Below the pieces are notes generated by a model. It had not been told where the DNA came from. It saw nothing but the letters and a program-made list of their open reading frames with translations, and searched no databases. A stretch of DNA of 64,000 nt from Clostridia bacterium (lineage in GTDB: Bacteria; Bacillota; Clostridia; Christensenellales; UBA1242): NCBI GenBank assembly GCA_017467585.1, contig JAFUSR010000004.1, positions 536,620 to 600,619 on the forward strand, read 5' to 3'. Below, one piece after another: positions 25,060 through 36,364 of the stretch (the first letter of the stretch is position 1; each line of letters starts with the position of its first letter). A program made the translations under genes and the position numbers.

Positions 25060-27165
25060 TTATCCAATATTTTTTCTAGCAATAGCTTTAACAAATGGAA
25101 GTGATTGACGAATATTCAAAATAATTCTGTCTAATTCGCGTTTGTTAAATACCCTTAGGGCTATCATGATTTCGAACTTGTTGTTTGGCAGAGCTTGGGC
25201 TTTTACTGCAGAAAAAGTCAAGTCCATTCTGTGAACAACACTAAGAAGTTTGTTTAGCGCACCAACACAGTCTTCACCAACAAATGAAAGATGAACGTCA
25301 TAAAGTCTTTTAACCTTTGGGTTCCATTCTGCTTTCAGATTGCTTCCACCAATATATCTAAGATTTTTGCAATCTGTTGTGTGAATGCTATATAACCCCT
25401 CTTTGTTAACAGTTGCCATAATTTCATCACCAGGAATTGGCGAGCAACAATGAGAGAGCTTATATCTTTCAATTGGTTTGCCTTCAATAATAAATGGTGA
25501 ATTTTCTAAGGCTTGCTTAGAAATTTGTTTTTCTTGAATTTTGGTTAAAATAGGCTTCATAATTTGGTTGACCGTAACACCTTTATATCCAACGGCCGCA
25601 AACATATCATCAATTGAAACGAAATTATATTTTTCTTTAAGTTCAGCAAAGTTTTCGTCCGACAAAATTTCACCAAGCGAAATCTTTGCCTTTTGGCACT
25701 CATATTCAAGAATGTTTTTGCCGAGTGTAATATTTTCTTCAGTCATGTTCTTTTTAAAGAACTGCATAATGTTTTTGCGCGCATCACGGCTAACAACAAC
25801 ATTGAGCCAATCTCTGCTTGGTCCTTTGCTGGTAACTGAAGTGATAATTTCAACAACATCACCAGTTTCAAGTTTGGTTGCAACAGATGCCTGTTTGCCA
25901 TTAACTTTGCAACCAATACATTTGTCTCCCAGCTCTGAGTGAACAGCATAAGCAAAGTCAATTGGAGTTGCTCCTTCTGGCAAATTGATTGGCTTGTGTT
26001 TTGGTGTAAACACCCAAATTTCAGACGAAGAAAAGTCAACTTGCAAGGCCTTAACAAAGTTTTTGTTGTCGGTTATTTGCATGTCTTGCTCAATCAAGTT
26101 TTTAATCCAGTCTAGTTTTTCTTGAAGCATAAATGCATTGTCTGAAGCACCTTTATAGTTCCAGTGCGCAGCAATTCCATATTCGCAATATTCATGCATC
26201 TCAAAAGTTCTAATCTGAAGTTCAAATGGTGTTCCATCGTCGGTTAAAAGTGTTGTGTGCAAGCTTTGATAGCCATTTGGCTTTGGAGCAGCAATATAGT
26301 CCTTTATTCTGCCAGGGATTAAGCGGAATTTTTGATGTGCAGCGCCAAGAACACGATAGCAGTCGTCAACATTATTAACCAAAATTCTAAAGGCGATAAT
26401 ATCATAAATTTTTTCAGTGCCCTTCTTTTGGAATTTCTTATACATGCTATATAAGCTTTTAAATCGACTGCTAACCTTTCCGTCAATCTCATACTCTTTT
26501 AAAGTATAGTTCAAAACACCTTTAATACGTTTCATGGTCTGTTGCCATTTATCATATTTGCTATTCAGCTCTTCTTCAAGTTCTTTATAGTCTTCAGGAT
26601 TTAAAGTTTTAAAGCACAAGTTGTTAAGTTCTGCGTGCATTGCGCTAAGTCCCAAGCGCTCAGCAAGTGGCGCAAAAACCTCACTGGTTTCTGTTGAATA
26701 TTTAATTTGTTTCTCACGAGGCAAAAATTCAATAGTTCTCATATTATGAAGTCGGTCTGCAAGCTTGATAATAATAACACGAATATCTTTGCCCATTGCA
26801 ACAATAAGCCTTCTCAGATTTTCTGTTTCGTCTAGTTCGTTTTTACCATACTTAAGGCCATTAACCTTAGTTATGCCTTTAACAAGCTCGTCAACATTGT
26901 CGTTTGTTGCTTCTGAAATATCTTTTGCCGTTAAGTCTGTATGATCTAAAACGTCATGCAAAAGGCCTGCAGCAACAGTTTCTGCATCCATATGCATTTC
27001 AGCCAAAATCATGGCAACACCAGCGCTGTGCTCAATCCAGTCGTCACCACTGAGGCGCTTGTCGTTTTTGTGGCCAATGATTGCAAGTTTATATGCCTGC
27101 TCAATCAGTCGCCCATCATAGAGTTCATAATGCTCTCTTATATACTTTAAAAAATCTTCTTTCAT
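25060..27165 (-). CDS. relA: RelA/SpoT-family (p)ppGpp synthetase/hydrolase
   Basis: Stringent-response alarmone enzyme, 701 aa. The N-terminal HD hydrolase domain is about residues 25-150, with the synthetase domain near 220-340 (SRFKSLYSMYKKF, YDIIAFRI). Then come TGS (WVFTPKHKPINLPEGATPIDFAY), a helical region and C-terminal ACT. In the hydrolase, LLHD and LADRLHNM are kept, but the motif normally HDxxED reads HDVLDH (70-75), replacing Glu-Asp by Asp-His. Start and recJ stop share one base (TAATG) with no Shine-Dalgarno sequence, so translation is probably coupled. Confidence 0.95.
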   Translation of the reverse strand: MKEDFLKYIREHYELYDGRLIEQAYKLAIIGHKNDKRLSGDDWIEHSAGVAMILAEMHMDAETVAAGLLHDVLDHTDLTAKDISEATNDNVDELVKGITKVNGLKYGKNELDETENLRRLIVAMGKDIRVIIIKLADRLHNMRTIEFLPREKQIKYSTETSEVFAPLAERLGLSAMHAELNNLCFKTLNPEDYKELEEELNSKYDKWQQTMKRIKGVLNYTLKEYEIDGKVSSRFKSLYSMYKKFQKKGTEKIYDIIAFRILVNNVDDCYRVLGAAHQKFRLIPGRIKDYIAAPKPNGYQSLHTTLLTDDGTPFELQIRTFEMHEYCEYGIAAHWNYKGASDNAFMLQEKLDWIKNLIEQDMQITDNKNFVKALQVDFSSSEIWVFTPKHKPINLPEGATPIDFAYAVHSELGDKCIGCKVNGKQASVATKLETGDVVEIITSVTSKGPSRDWLNVVVSRDARKNIMQFFKKNMTEENITLGKNILEYECQKAKISLGEILSDENFAELKEKYNFVSIDDMFAAVGYKGVTVNQIMKPILTKIQEKQISKQALENSPFIIEGKPIERYKLSHCCSPIPGDEIMATVNKEGLYSIHTTDCKNLRYIGGSNLKAEWNPKVKRLYDVHLSFVGEDCVGALNKLLSVVHRMDLTFSAVKAQALPNNKFEIMIALRVFNKRELDRIILNIRQSLPFVKAIARKNIG

Positions 27166-29474
27166 TAGTTTGGTATCCTTACAAATTCTCTATATAATTT
27201 AGAATTTGTTAATTCGTTTTTGTTGTTTTCATTTATAGTTATTGTTGGTTGTTCATAGTTAGAAACAGAAATAATATTTAATTCATCAAACACGCAAATT
27301 GCAAACAGTATTTGTGACATGCTAATTCCACCAGCATAATAGCTGAGTTTTTGTGCCAAATCGAACATGTCGTTGGCATAGATGTTTGCAGAGCATTTTT
27401 TGATTGTTTTATAGCAAGTTCCCATAAGTTCCCTGTCGGTTGAAACAATTGAAGATGAATCAAACAAATTAAGGTCATAAACTGTTTTAGAAGAGTCAAA
27501 CAAATAGTGTTCGTTTCTAATAGTTGATGTAAAGAATAAATAGTTTGTGTAGCCAATTTCTGCAGTCTGCTTTCCTGCGCTTTTAATCAAAATGCAATTC
27601 TTTTTGTTCGATGGCACTGTTGCGGTAACAATATAACTGTTTTTAATTGTCGTGTTTGCAAGCATTTTGGTTAGGGCTTTTTTGCTTTGACAAATTATCA
27701 TTGTTCCAAACGAAGCGCTAGACAATTCCTCTGCCTTTTCGATTAGCTTTTGTTCAGAGAGATGATAACATTTTAAGTTTTGATTTTGATTTTTGATTGA
27801 TAAATATCTATTTAATATGCCACTTGCTTGTTTAAGCTCGTTATCAAACTCAAATGTGCTGTCAGCGAACTCTGCCCCAACAAGTTTAGCACTTGGTGAC
27901 TTTTTTCCACCAAATGTGTTAATTTCCAAATCTACAAACAAATTTTTTGTGCAGTTTGACTTTAAAAGTTCAACATATTTATAAGCAGCAAAAGCAATAA
28001 TTTGTTTGTTGTTTTTTAAATGCAACTTAAAGTGCTTAAAATTTTTGCCTTTCATTTGCTCTGGTGTGACTGAATTTGCTTTAAGCATAAACACAGGTTT
28101 TTCGTTTTCACATCCAAATGGCTCAAGCAGTTTAACTTGATTAATGAAATTCAAATTAATGTCGTCTTCAGTGATTTCAATATCATAATTTCTAGAGGAA
28201 GACAATTGCTTTTCATAGTCTTTGATGTCTGATTCCATAAGACTATTGAATTTTGTCTTAAACTCTTCAAAGTTTTCAGGAACAATTTCAACACCAACTG
28301 CCATTTTGTGGCCACCAAATCTAACAAACAAATCAGAAAGTTCAGCTAATTTTGAGTGAATGTCAATGTTTCCAACACTTCGTCCACTGCCCTTATATGT
28401 TCCCTCTTGGGTTTTTGTGAATATAATAGCAGGACGATTAAAATCATGGCAGACTCTGCTTGCCAAAATTCCAAGCACCCCTTGATGGAATTCGCCAACA
28501 GCAAGAATGACATTGTTTTTTTCTATATCAATGTTTTTAATTGCTTCAATTATCTTCTCATTTCCGCTGTTAATTTCTTTAAGTCGAAGTTCATTATCAG
28601 CGTCAATTTTAGCATATAATTCTTCTAGTTTTGCTGGGTCGGTTTCAACCAAGAAGTCAAGAACTTTTTTGCCATTATCCATTCTACCACTGCTGTTGAG
28701 TCTTGGAACAATTCTAAAAGAAACATCTTCGCTAGAAATTGTTTTTAGACCGAGTTTGTCGAGCAAAAACTTAATGCTTGGCATAGCATTTCCAGTGTTG
28801 ATTTTTTCGAGTCCGAGTTTTGCAATAATTCTATTCTCGCTGACAAGCGGAACAATGTCACCAATTGTTGCAATAGCACAAATATCAAGATATTTTTTAA
28901 TAAAATCTCTGCCCTCAATTGCTTCGACAAGTTTTAGCGCAACACCAGCACCACAAAGACCATTAAATTGATATTTTTGTCCAATAACCTTAGCATCAAT
29001 AACAGTACAATTTGGCAGCGTTTCACCAGGTTCGTGGTGATCAGTTACAATCACGTCAATTCCAAGTTTGTTAAGTTCTTCAACCTCGTCAATTGCCGTT
29101 ATTCCAAGGTCTACAGTAACAACGAGGTCTGGCTTTCCGCTCTCACAAAATTCTTTAATTGTGTCAGATGTAAGTCCATAGCCATCGTCAAATCTATTAG
29201 GGATAAATGCATCAACATTAGCCCCCTTTTCTTTCAAATATAGCACCAAAATAGTGGCAGCAGAAACACCATCACAATCGTAGTCACCAAACACAAGAAT
29301 CTTTTTGTTTTGTCCTATTGCAAGTTTAATTTTTTCTACCGCTTCTGACATGCCATTAAGATCGAAAGGATTTAACATTTTAGAAATATTTGGAAACAGA
29401 AAATCTTGCATATCAGCATTTGATATACCTTTTTTAGACAAAAACTTATATAATCTATCATCTATCTTTTTCAT
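27165..29474 (-). CDS. recJ: Single-stranded-DNA exonuclease RecJ
   Basis: 5'-3' ssDNA exonuclease of repair. 769 aa. The DHH-type catalytic motifs are FGDYDCDGVSA near residue 62, TVDLGI near 117 and DHHEPGE near 140; DHHA1 has GGHKMAVG near 380. The last ~230 residues form a poorly conserved C-terminal extension, as in Firmicutes RecJ. Operon with relA downstream (one-base overlap). The ribosome site is weak (GGAAAT). Confidence 0.95.
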   Translation of the reverse strand: MKKIDDRLYKFLSKKGISNADMQDFLFPNISKMLNPFDLNGMSEAVEKIKLAIGQNKKILVFGDYDCDGVSAATILVLYLKEKGANVDAFIPNRFDDGYGLTSDTIKEFCESGKPDLVVTVDLGITAIDEVEELNKLGIDVIVTDHHEPGETLPNCTVIDAKVIGQKYQFNGLCGAGVALKLVEAIEGRDFIKKYLDICAIATIGDIVPLVSENRIIAKLGLEKINTGNAMPSIKFLLDKLGLKTISSEDVSFRIVPRLNSSGRMDNGKKVLDFLVETDPAKLEELYAKIDADNELRLKEINSGNEKIIEAIKNIDIEKNNVILAVGEFHQGVLGILASRVCHDFNRPAIIFTKTQEGTYKGSGRSVGNIDIHSKLAELSDLFVRFGGHKMAVGVEIVPENFEEFKTKFNSLMESDIKDYEKQLSSSRNYDIEITEDDINLNFINQVKLLEPFGCENEKPVFMLKANSVTPEQMKGKNFKHFKLHLKNNKQIIAFAAYKYVELLKSNCTKNLFVDLEINTFGGKKSPSAKLVGAEFADSTFEFDNELKQASGILNRYLSIKNQNQNLKCYHLSEQKLIEKAEELSSASFGTMIICQSKKALTKMLANTTIKNSYIVTATVPSNKKNCILIKSAGKQTAEIGYTNYLFFTSTIRNEHYLFDSSKTVYDLNLFDSSSIVSTDRELMGTCYKTIKKCSANIYANDMFDLAQKLSYYAGGISMSQILFAICVFDELNIISVSNYEQPTITINENNKNELTNSKLYREFVRIPN

Positions 29475-29489
29475 ATTTCCAACTTAAAG

Positions 29490-29518
29490 AAAATGGCCCT
29501 TTATTTAAGGCCATTTAG
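29490..29518 (-). terminator. Hairpin between recJ and secF
   Basis: On the minus strand ATGGCC...GGCCAT lies just upstream of recJ and is followed by TTCTTT. It may end secF transcripts, with partial readthrough into recJ. Confidence 0.55.
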
Positions 29519-29521
29519 AAT

Positions 29522-30601
29522 TTATTTTTTTGTTTTAGCGGTTCTTTGTTTTGAAGTTTTAGAAGGGGTTTTTGATTTGATTTTCTCTGCTTTAGCAGGT
29601 TCTTCTTTTGGTTCTTCCGCTTTCTTTTTTCTAGAAACTGTTTTTGTTTTTTCTGGTTTCATTTCAACATTTTTGCTTAACTTTTTCTTCTCACGAGTTC
29701 CAGCCATCTCAAGAAGATAACCATGAATTGCAGGAACCATCAAAACAACCGAGTAAGCTGCGACAGCAAGTGCAATAAGTGATGTCACGCCAGCAAGTCT
29801 AACATATTTGATTGGTGTGAACACAAATACTAGCGAAATTGCTAAAACAGCTATTGCAAAGACTAAAAGCCATTTGTTTTGTTTTGTTGCAAGCATCATC
29901 TTTTCGTTGCTATCCAATTCTGCATATTGAGAAGATTTTGAGTTTTCTCTGTTTCTCTCCAAAATGCTTGCAAAGGCAAATGTAGAAAGAATTGTTAGAG
30001 CAACCACTGTGCAAAGCGTTATCATTGAGAATTGAATTCTAGTTAAAAAGACAAGCGCTAGTGATATAATAAAGTTATGGAGAACCATAAATATCATAGA
30101 AACACCTGCTAGAATTCCATATCTTAGCCATGCAGTAAAGAAGCAAATTGCAATAACAGCAAGAAGCGCAAGTCCAATATATAAAATTAGTCTGTTAGAA
30201 AAGTAAGATGCCAAGTTTTCAACGTTCGATACTCTAGCTTCGTCGATAGAAAGTGCTGTTGCAATTTCGGTTTTAATCGAGTCTGCATTTTTAATTTCTT
30301 TTTGTGCAATTCTAACAATCAAATATGTGTCAACGAGTTTATCTTCAACAACATATGTGTCGATTGATGCTGAGTGATTTGCAAGAACTTTATTAATTTC
30401 TGAAACATAGTTTTGTGTGTTTTGTTTTCCGTCGTAATGAACACCATCCTGTTCATAAGACATTGTAATTTCAATTTGACTTCCACCACTAATTTCAACG
30501 GAACTATTGATTCCAAAAATTGCAACAATAATTGCAGACACAGCCACTATTGCAAGAGAAATAATTGCAAAAATAGCAAGCGGATATTTACGTTTAGTCA
30601 T
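29522..30601 (-). CDS. secF: Protein translocase subunit SecF
   Basis: Membrane component that, with SecD, uses the proton motive force to help protein export. 359 aa. TM1 is at residues 6-28, then the periplasmic-side domain, then five helices from about 140 to 290. The last ~60 residues are strongly basic and low-complexity (runs of Lys with Ser/Thr/Glu), longer than usual. The ATG at 30601 has AGGAGGAG; the frame further upstream overlaps secD and is not used. It overlaps the end of secD by 8 bases. Confidence 0.92.
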   Translation of the reverse strand: MTKRKYPLAIFAIISLAIVAVSAIIVAIFGINSSVEISGGSQIEITMSYEQDGVHYDGKQNTQNYVSEINKVLANHSASIDTYVVEDKLVDTYLIVRIAQKEIKNADSIKTEIATALSIDEARVSNVENLASYFSNRLILYIGLALLAVIAICFFTAWLRYGILAGVSMIFMVLHNFIISLALVFLTRIQFSMITLCTVVALTILSTFAFASILERNRENSKSSQYAELDSNEKMMLATKQNKWLLVFAIAVLAISLVFVFTPIKYVRLAGVTSLIALAVAAYSVVLMVPAIHGYLLEMAGTREKKKLSKNVEMKPEKTKTVSRKKKAEEPKEEPAKAEKIKSKTPSKTSKQRTAKTKK

Positions 30602-31892
30602 TATTTTCTCCTCCTTGCACAAATCTAAATGGTTTGCCCTGCTCTTTGTTTGTTCTGTTATAGATGTTGACAAACCAAGGTAGTAACAGAACATTTGTCA
30701 AGATATTAAGAGCGCCAGCGATTGTCAAAACAAGCGATGCAGATGCGAGTTCGCCTTTTGTGATAATGGCAAGAACTGCAAACAAAGCAATCATAACCGC
30801 ACTTGTTACAAGCAAAGCAGGTTTGGCCTTTTTTGTGCCCGCTTCGATACTTGCATCAATGGTTTTTCCTTGCTTATATTCTTCTGCAATTCTAGACATA
30901 TAACAAATTGAACCACCAAATACAATAGAAAGTGACAAAATGATTGAAATAAGTGAAGGAACGTTAATTTCGAACATGCTAATTCCAGCAAAAATCCAGC
31001 AAGAAATAATGGCATTTAACATCATAATTGGCATAAGAAGAAGCGATGCAATTCCGAATTTAACCGCCATATAAACAAAGCCCGCAACAATTAAAAGTGC
31101 AATCAAAACAAGAAGTTCAATCAAAACAACGCTTGCTCCCTCATTTGAGCCAAGACCCAAAGGTGCAGACATTGTGTTGATCTCCATTGTGTCGCCGTTT
31201 AATTGAATTTCAAGTGAACCATACATTGCTTTGTAGTAGAAATCTTTTGCAGAAGCATAGTCAGCAACAGAAAGTTGAATTTGAGAATAGTTAGAAAGGT
31301 TTGAAACTGAAAAGCTTGTTTGCAAGTTGTCTCCCATGTAAACATAAACTGTTGTGCTTGCTGCACAAAGGCTCTTAAATTGTTCTTCTCCGGCATCGTT
31401 GAATTCAATTGTAAGATATGTTGTTCCGTTATAGTCAGCAACGTTAATTTCTTTAACGTGTTTGCTTCCAACAACAGCAACATAGTCGTCGCCAGATGAA
31501 GATCTAAATTCAAACGAACCAACTGCAATGCTAGAAAGCGCACTATAAGCAGCGCTAAAGCTGTTTGTTACTGTTTTTGGATAACCGATTTCAACTCTAA
31601 CCTTAGAATTGTCAACAGCAAAAACGTTTGTTGATTGATAGCCTTGTTCACCAAGTAAGCTTTTGATTTTTTCCATGCTATTTACAACTTGAGAAGAATT
31701 AGCATCACCGACAATGTCATATTCAGCATAAAGTCCGCCATAAACACTCGAAGAAATACCGATGTTACCCCAAACACCAGTATAAGTTGTTGTGCCGAAC
31801 TTCATTGGAACAAATGTGAAAATTGCACAAATGCTAATGATAACTGTAAAAATTGCAATAAGCAAAGAACTAGTAGGTTTTTTTGATTTCAT
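30594..31892 (-). CDS. secD: Protein translocase subunit SecD
   Basis: 432 aa. The N-terminal helix (SLLIAIFTVIISICAIFTFV) is followed by an external P1-like domain (about 35-250, GGLYAEYDIV near the start) and five helices in the C-terminal half, with LSIVFGGSICYMSRIAEEY. Partner of the overlapping secF. Shine-Dalgarno AAGGAA. The external domain is short compared with E. coli SecD, as is common in Firmicutes. Confidence 0.93.
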   Translation of the reverse strand: MKSKKPTSSLLIAIFTVIISICAIFTFVPMKFGTTTYTGVWGNIGISSSVYGGLYAEYDIVGDANSSQVVNSMEKIKSLLGEQGYQSTNVFAVDNSKVRVEIGYPKTVTNSFSAAYSALSSIAVGSFEFRSSSGDDYVAVVGSKHVKEINVADYNGTTYLTIEFNDAGEEQFKSLCAASTTVYVYMGDNLQTSFSVSNLSNYSQIQLSVADYASAKDFYYKAMYGSLEIQLNGDTMEINTMSAPLGLGSNEGASVVLIELLVLIALLIVAGFVYMAVKFGIASLLLMPIMMLNAIISCWIFAGISMFEINVPSLISIILSLSIVFGGSICYMSRIAEEYKQGKTIDASIEAGTKKAKPALLVTSAVMIALFAVLAIITKGELASASLVLTIAGALNILTNVLLLPWFVNIYNRTNKEQGKPFRFVQGGENND

Positions 31893-31926
31893 TTTGTCTG
31901 TTCCTTAATTTTGTATTACGCTTGCA

Positions 31927-31956
31927 ATTATACAACACTTATTTAGGTTTGGTCAA
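31927..31956 (-). promoter_or_regulatory. secD promoter
   Basis: TTGACC (31951-31956), 18-base spacer, TATAAT (31927-31932) on the minus strand. Confidence 0.75.
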
Positions 31957-32009
31957 TCCTTTTATTATTTTTTTTGTTATAAATATTATTATTTATAAGT
32001 GTTTTCAAA

Positions 32010-32033
32010 CAAAAAAGGCTGCATCAAGCAGCC
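32010..32033 (-). terminator. Terminator of the TIGR04086-type gene
   Basis: GGCTGC...GCAGCC stem followed by T6 on the minus strand. Confidence 0.85.
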
Positions 32034-32041
32034 AAACCTAT

Positions 32042-32437
32042 TTATTTTTTAGAGTTTACTCGAATTACACCAACTATTGCACCTACCGACATTGAAAACA
32101 AAAGGTCAAGAAAAATTGTGTAATCAAGCGCAAACTTTGCAGAAATTGCGCTGAAAATCAAAAACGAAATTGCAGTGTAAATCAGCCCAAACAGCAGTCC
32201 CTTTTTTAACCCGCCACTTCTGTCTTTTGTTATGATAATCGTTCCCAAAATAACAGAAATAGCTTTAATTGCAAGATTAACAGGAATAATGGTCGAATCT
32301 GGCAATAGCAGATATTTTATGGCAAGTGCGAAAATAATAACTAGTGCAAATGAAATTATGAGTGAAATAGAAATTGCTTTGACAAATCCAAAAAATTGGT
32401 TGTTAGCTCTTTCAATCTTTGCATGTTTTGTGGTCAT
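32042..32437 (-). CDS. TIGR04086-type small membrane protein
   Basis: 131 aa, four predicted membrane helices, ending in VGAIVGVIRVNSKK. The length, topology and position between yajC and secD match the uncharacterised family named TIGR04086 (YrzE-like) in Firmicutes. The start is the ATG at 32437 with AAGGAG. Function unknown; proximity to Sec genes suggests a membrane-biogenesis link only by association. Confidence 0.75.
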   Translation of the reverse strand: MTTKHAKIERANNQFFGFVKAISISLIISFALVIIFALAIKYLLLPDSTIIPVNLAIKAISVILGTIIITKDRSGGLKKGLLFGLIYTAISFLIFSAISAKFALDYTIFLDLLFSMSVGAIVGVIRVNSKK

Positions 32438-32487
32438 AGACAAAAACTCCTTATAGCAAATATCTATGCACACAAAATTTTAAGTAT

Positions 32488-32512
32488 GAAAAAAGGTGCA
32501 TTTTTTGCACCT
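32488..32512 (-). terminator. yajC terminator
   Basis: AGGTGCA...TGCACCT stem with T6 on the minus strand. Confidence 0.85.
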
Positions 32513-32523
32513 ATGTTTTTGTT

Positions 32524-32997
32524 TTATTTTGAAGATTTTTTGGCTTTTTTGTTAGCTTTTGGTTTCTTCTCTTCGGCTGGTTTTTCTTCTTGCTTTTCAG
32601 CTTCTTCTGCTTTTTCTTCTGGTTTAGCTTCTTCTTTAGCCTCTTCAGCTTTTGGCTCTTCTTTCGTGGCAGCTTTTTTAGAAGAATTTAAAACAGTATA
32701 AACGCTTGCCATGTCAAATTCCATGGTTGTTTTGTTGCCCTTTGCACCAGTTTCAAGAATAATTGTTTTGTAGCCATCTTTTTCGTTGATTTTAACAATT
32801 CTGCCAATAACGCCACCAACAGTTCTAACTGTGTCGCCAACGTTGATGTTATTAATCATCTCGTTATACTCTTTTGCTCTTTTTCTATTTGTAATCATTG
32901 GCATTATAAGCATAACAAGTAAAAGTCCAACTAAAACAACATAAATCCACCAAGAATTTGCAAGTGATGCTTGACCTTGTAATAAAAGTTTTTCCAT
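32524..32997 (-). CDS. yajC: Preprotein translocase subunit YajC with charged tail
   Basis: 157 aa against about 90-110 usually. One membrane helix (about 17-36), then the conserved region (NRKRAKEYNEMINNINVGD, VGGVIGRIVKI). The last ~50 residues are low-complexity Lys/Glu/Ala. It binds SecDF in the translocon. It has its own promoter and terminator. Confidence 0.92.
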   Translation of the reverse strand: MEKLLLQGQASLANSWWIYVVLVGLLLVMLIMPMITNRKRAKEYNEMINNINVGDTVRTVGGVIGRIVKINEKDGYKTIILETGAKGNKTTMEFDMASVYTVLNSSKKAATKEEPKAEEAKEEAKPEEKAEEAEKQEEKPAEEKKPKANKKAKKSSK

Positions 32998-33025
32998 AAA
33001 TACTCTCCCTTTAAGTGATAAACTA

Positions 33026-33054
33026 ATTCTAGCAAAATTTGCATGCTAAATCAA
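33026..33054 (-). promoter_or_regulatory. yajC promoter
   Basis: TTGATT (33049-33054), 17-base spacer, TAGAAT (33026-33031) on the minus strand. Confidence 0.6.
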
Positions 33055-33115
33055 GAAAAACACAGAAGTTTTTTGATGATATTGCTACATTTTTTGCGAA
33101 ATATACATAATTTTG

Positions 33116-34255
<1,140 letters not shown>

Positions 34256-34299
34256 TTATATTTTCTAAATTTCAGAGTGCTATGTCTGGCAACATATCC

Positions 34300-35328
34300 C
34301 TACTGAATAAACATGCTGTCGCCAAAGCTGAAAAATCGATATCTTTCTTTAACCGCAGTGTTATAAATTTCTAGAGTTTTTTCTCTGCTTCCAATAAAGG
34401 CAGAAACAAGCATAATCAGAGTACTCTCTGGCAAATGGAAATTTGTGATAAGCGCATCGACAAACTTAAACTTAACTCCAGGATAAATAAATATGTTTGT
34501 GTCGAGTTCTCCGCTCTTTAAATTGCCATTTTCGTCGCTCATGCTCTCAAGTGTTCGAACACTGGTTGTTCCAACTGCAATAATGCGCTTGCCAGCCTTT
34601 TTTGCATCATTTAAAAGTATTGCGGTTTCTGGCGAAATGCTAAGGTGTTCGCTGTGCATAACGTGGTTTTCAACATTCTCTACCATAACAGGCCTAAATG
34701 TTCCAAGCCCAACATCTAAAGTAACTTCAGCAATTTGAACTCCTTTTTCTTTGATTCTTTCGAGTAGCTCTTCTGTGAAATGCAAGCCTGCCGTTGGCGC
34801 AGCACTAGAGCCTTCAACCTTGTTATAGACAGTTTGATAGCGCTCTTTGTCTTTAAGTTTTGCTTTAATGTATGGTGGAAGTGGCATTTCTCCGAGTTTG
34901 TCTAACTGCTCTTCAAGAGTTCCGTTTTTAGGAAAGAATTCAACAACTCTTCCAGAAATTTCTGGAACATCGTCAACAATTTTGCAAGAGAGTTCATCGC
35001 TTAAGTGCAAAACAGTTCCAACTGGTGCTTTTCTTGCTGGCTTTAGCAAAGCTTCATAAGTGTTTAATTTTAGTCTTTTGAGTAGCAAAAGTTCAATTTT
35101 GGCTCCAGTTTCTTTAAACCCAAAAACTCGCGCAGGAATAACACGCGTGTTATTGACAACAAGAACGTCATTTGGAGACAAATAATCAATAATGTCATGA
35201 AAAATTTTATGCTCAATTTTGTCGGTTTTTCGGTCATAGACCAAAAGTCTAGAGCTGTCACGTTTCTCTAGTGGTGTTTGAGCAATTAGCTCTTCTGGTA
35301 ATTCATAAAAAAAGTCGCTAGTTTTCAT
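34300..35328 (-). CDS. queA: S-adenosylmethionine:tRNA ribosyltransferase-isomerase QueA
   Basis: Transfers the ribosyl part of SAM to preQ1-tRNA, giving epoxyqueuosine. 342 aa with the family blocks [29 protein letters not shown] and NFHLPESTL. Starts two bases after the ruvB stop, with the Shine-Dalgarno inside ruvB. With tgt and queH (47.3 kb) it gives three queuosine enzymes in the window. Confidence 0.96.
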   Translation of the reverse strand: MKTSDFFYELPEELIAQTPLEKRDSSRLLVYDRKTDKIEHKIFHDIIDYLSPNDVLVVNNTRVIPARVFGFKETGAKIELLLLKRLKLNTYEALLKPARKAPVGTVLHLSDELSCKIVDDVPEISGRVVEFFPKNGTLEEQLDKLGEMPLPPYIKAKLKDKERYQTVYNKVEGSSAAPTAGLHFTEELLERIKEKGVQIAEVTLDVGLGTFRPVMVENVENHVMHSEHLSISPETAILLNDAKKAGKRIIAVGTTSVRTLESMSDENGNLKSGELDTNIFIYPGVKFKFVDALITNFHLPESTLIMLVSAFIGSREKTLEIYNTAVKERYRFFSFGDSMFIQ

Positions 35329-35330
35329 CT

Positions 35331-36353
35331 CTATTCTTCCGTATAAATTCTGCCCAGGTGTTTATATGCAGGATCTAAAGGAATTCTTCCTCTTGGAGTT
35401 CTTGAAATAAAGCCTAGTTGCAACAAATATGGCTCATAAACATCTTCAATTGTTCCCGCTTCTTCGCCGGTAGCAGCAGAAAGTGTGTCAAGGCCAACAG
35501 CCTTTCCATGAAACTTGTCTATCATAGTGAGTAGCAGTCGTCTGTCAACAAGGTCTAGACCGAGGTCATCAATATCCATCTTTTTTAGTGCGAGTTTTGT
35601 TATGTCAAGGGTTATTTCACCAGAACCCAAAACTTCGGCAAAGTCACGCACACGTTTTAAAAGCCTGTTAATTATTCTTGGAGTTCCTCTGCTGCGCTTT
35701 GCAATTTCATTTGCAGAAGCTTCGTCTATGTTAATATTTAAAATGTTAGCAGAGCGTCTTGCAATTGTTGCGAGTTCTTCTGGAGAATACAATTCAAGTC
35801 TGCAGAGAACACCAAACCTATCACGAAGTGGGCTTGCTAGAGTTCCCGCTTTTGTTGTTGCTCCAATAAGCGTGAACTTAGGAAGGTTAATTCTCATGCT
35901 TCTTGCCGATGGTCCCTTGCCGATCATAAAGTCAAGTGCAAAGTCTTCCATGGCAGGATACAAAATCTCTTCAACATTGTGGTTAAGTCTATGAATTTCA
36001 TCAATAAACAAAACGTCGTTGGCATTTAAATTTGTGAGAAGCGCAACAAGGTCAGATGGCTTTTCAATTGCTGGGCCACTCGTGATTTTAATCTGAACAT
36101 CAAGTTCATTGGCAATAACACTAGCAAGTGTTGTTTTTCCAAGTCCTGGAGGACCATACAAAAGGCAGTGGTCAAGTGCTTCACCACGTTTTTTAGCAGC
36201 TTTTATATAAACCATAAGGTTGTCTTTAACCTGTTTTTGCCCAACATAATCTGCCATTGTCTTTGGTCTAAGAACATTTTCAACTGCTTCATCTTCTTCG
36301 ATTTTCGAACTGCTTATAAAGCGTTCATCAAATTCTTCATCGTTTTCGAACAT
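35331..36353 (-). CDS. ruvB: Holliday junction helicase motor RuvB
   Basis: AAA+ motor that drives branch migration with RuvA. 340 aa. Walker [10 protein letters not shown] near 66, Walker B DEIHRL near 118, sensor LIGATTKAG, and arginine finger region PLRDRFG. C-terminal winged helix TPRGRIP near 325. Third gene of the ruv operon. Confidence 0.97.
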   Translation of the reverse strand: MFENDEEFDERFISSSKIEEDEAVENVLRPKTMADYVGQKQVKDNLMVYIKAAKKRGEALDHCLLYGPPGLGKTTLASVIANELDVQIKITSGPAIEKPSDLVALLTNLNANDVLFIDEIHRLNHNVEEILYPAMEDFALDFMIGKGPSARSMRINLPKFTLIGATTKAGTLASPLRDRFGVLCRLELYSPEELATIARRSANILNINIDEASANEIAKRSRGTPRIINRLLKRVRDFAEVLGSGEITLDITKLALKKMDIDDLGLDLVDRRLLLTMIDKFHGKAVGLDTLSAATGEEAGTIEDVYEPYLLQLGFISRTPRGRIPLDPAYKHLGRIYTEE

Positions 36354-36364
36354 AATCTTTCCCT

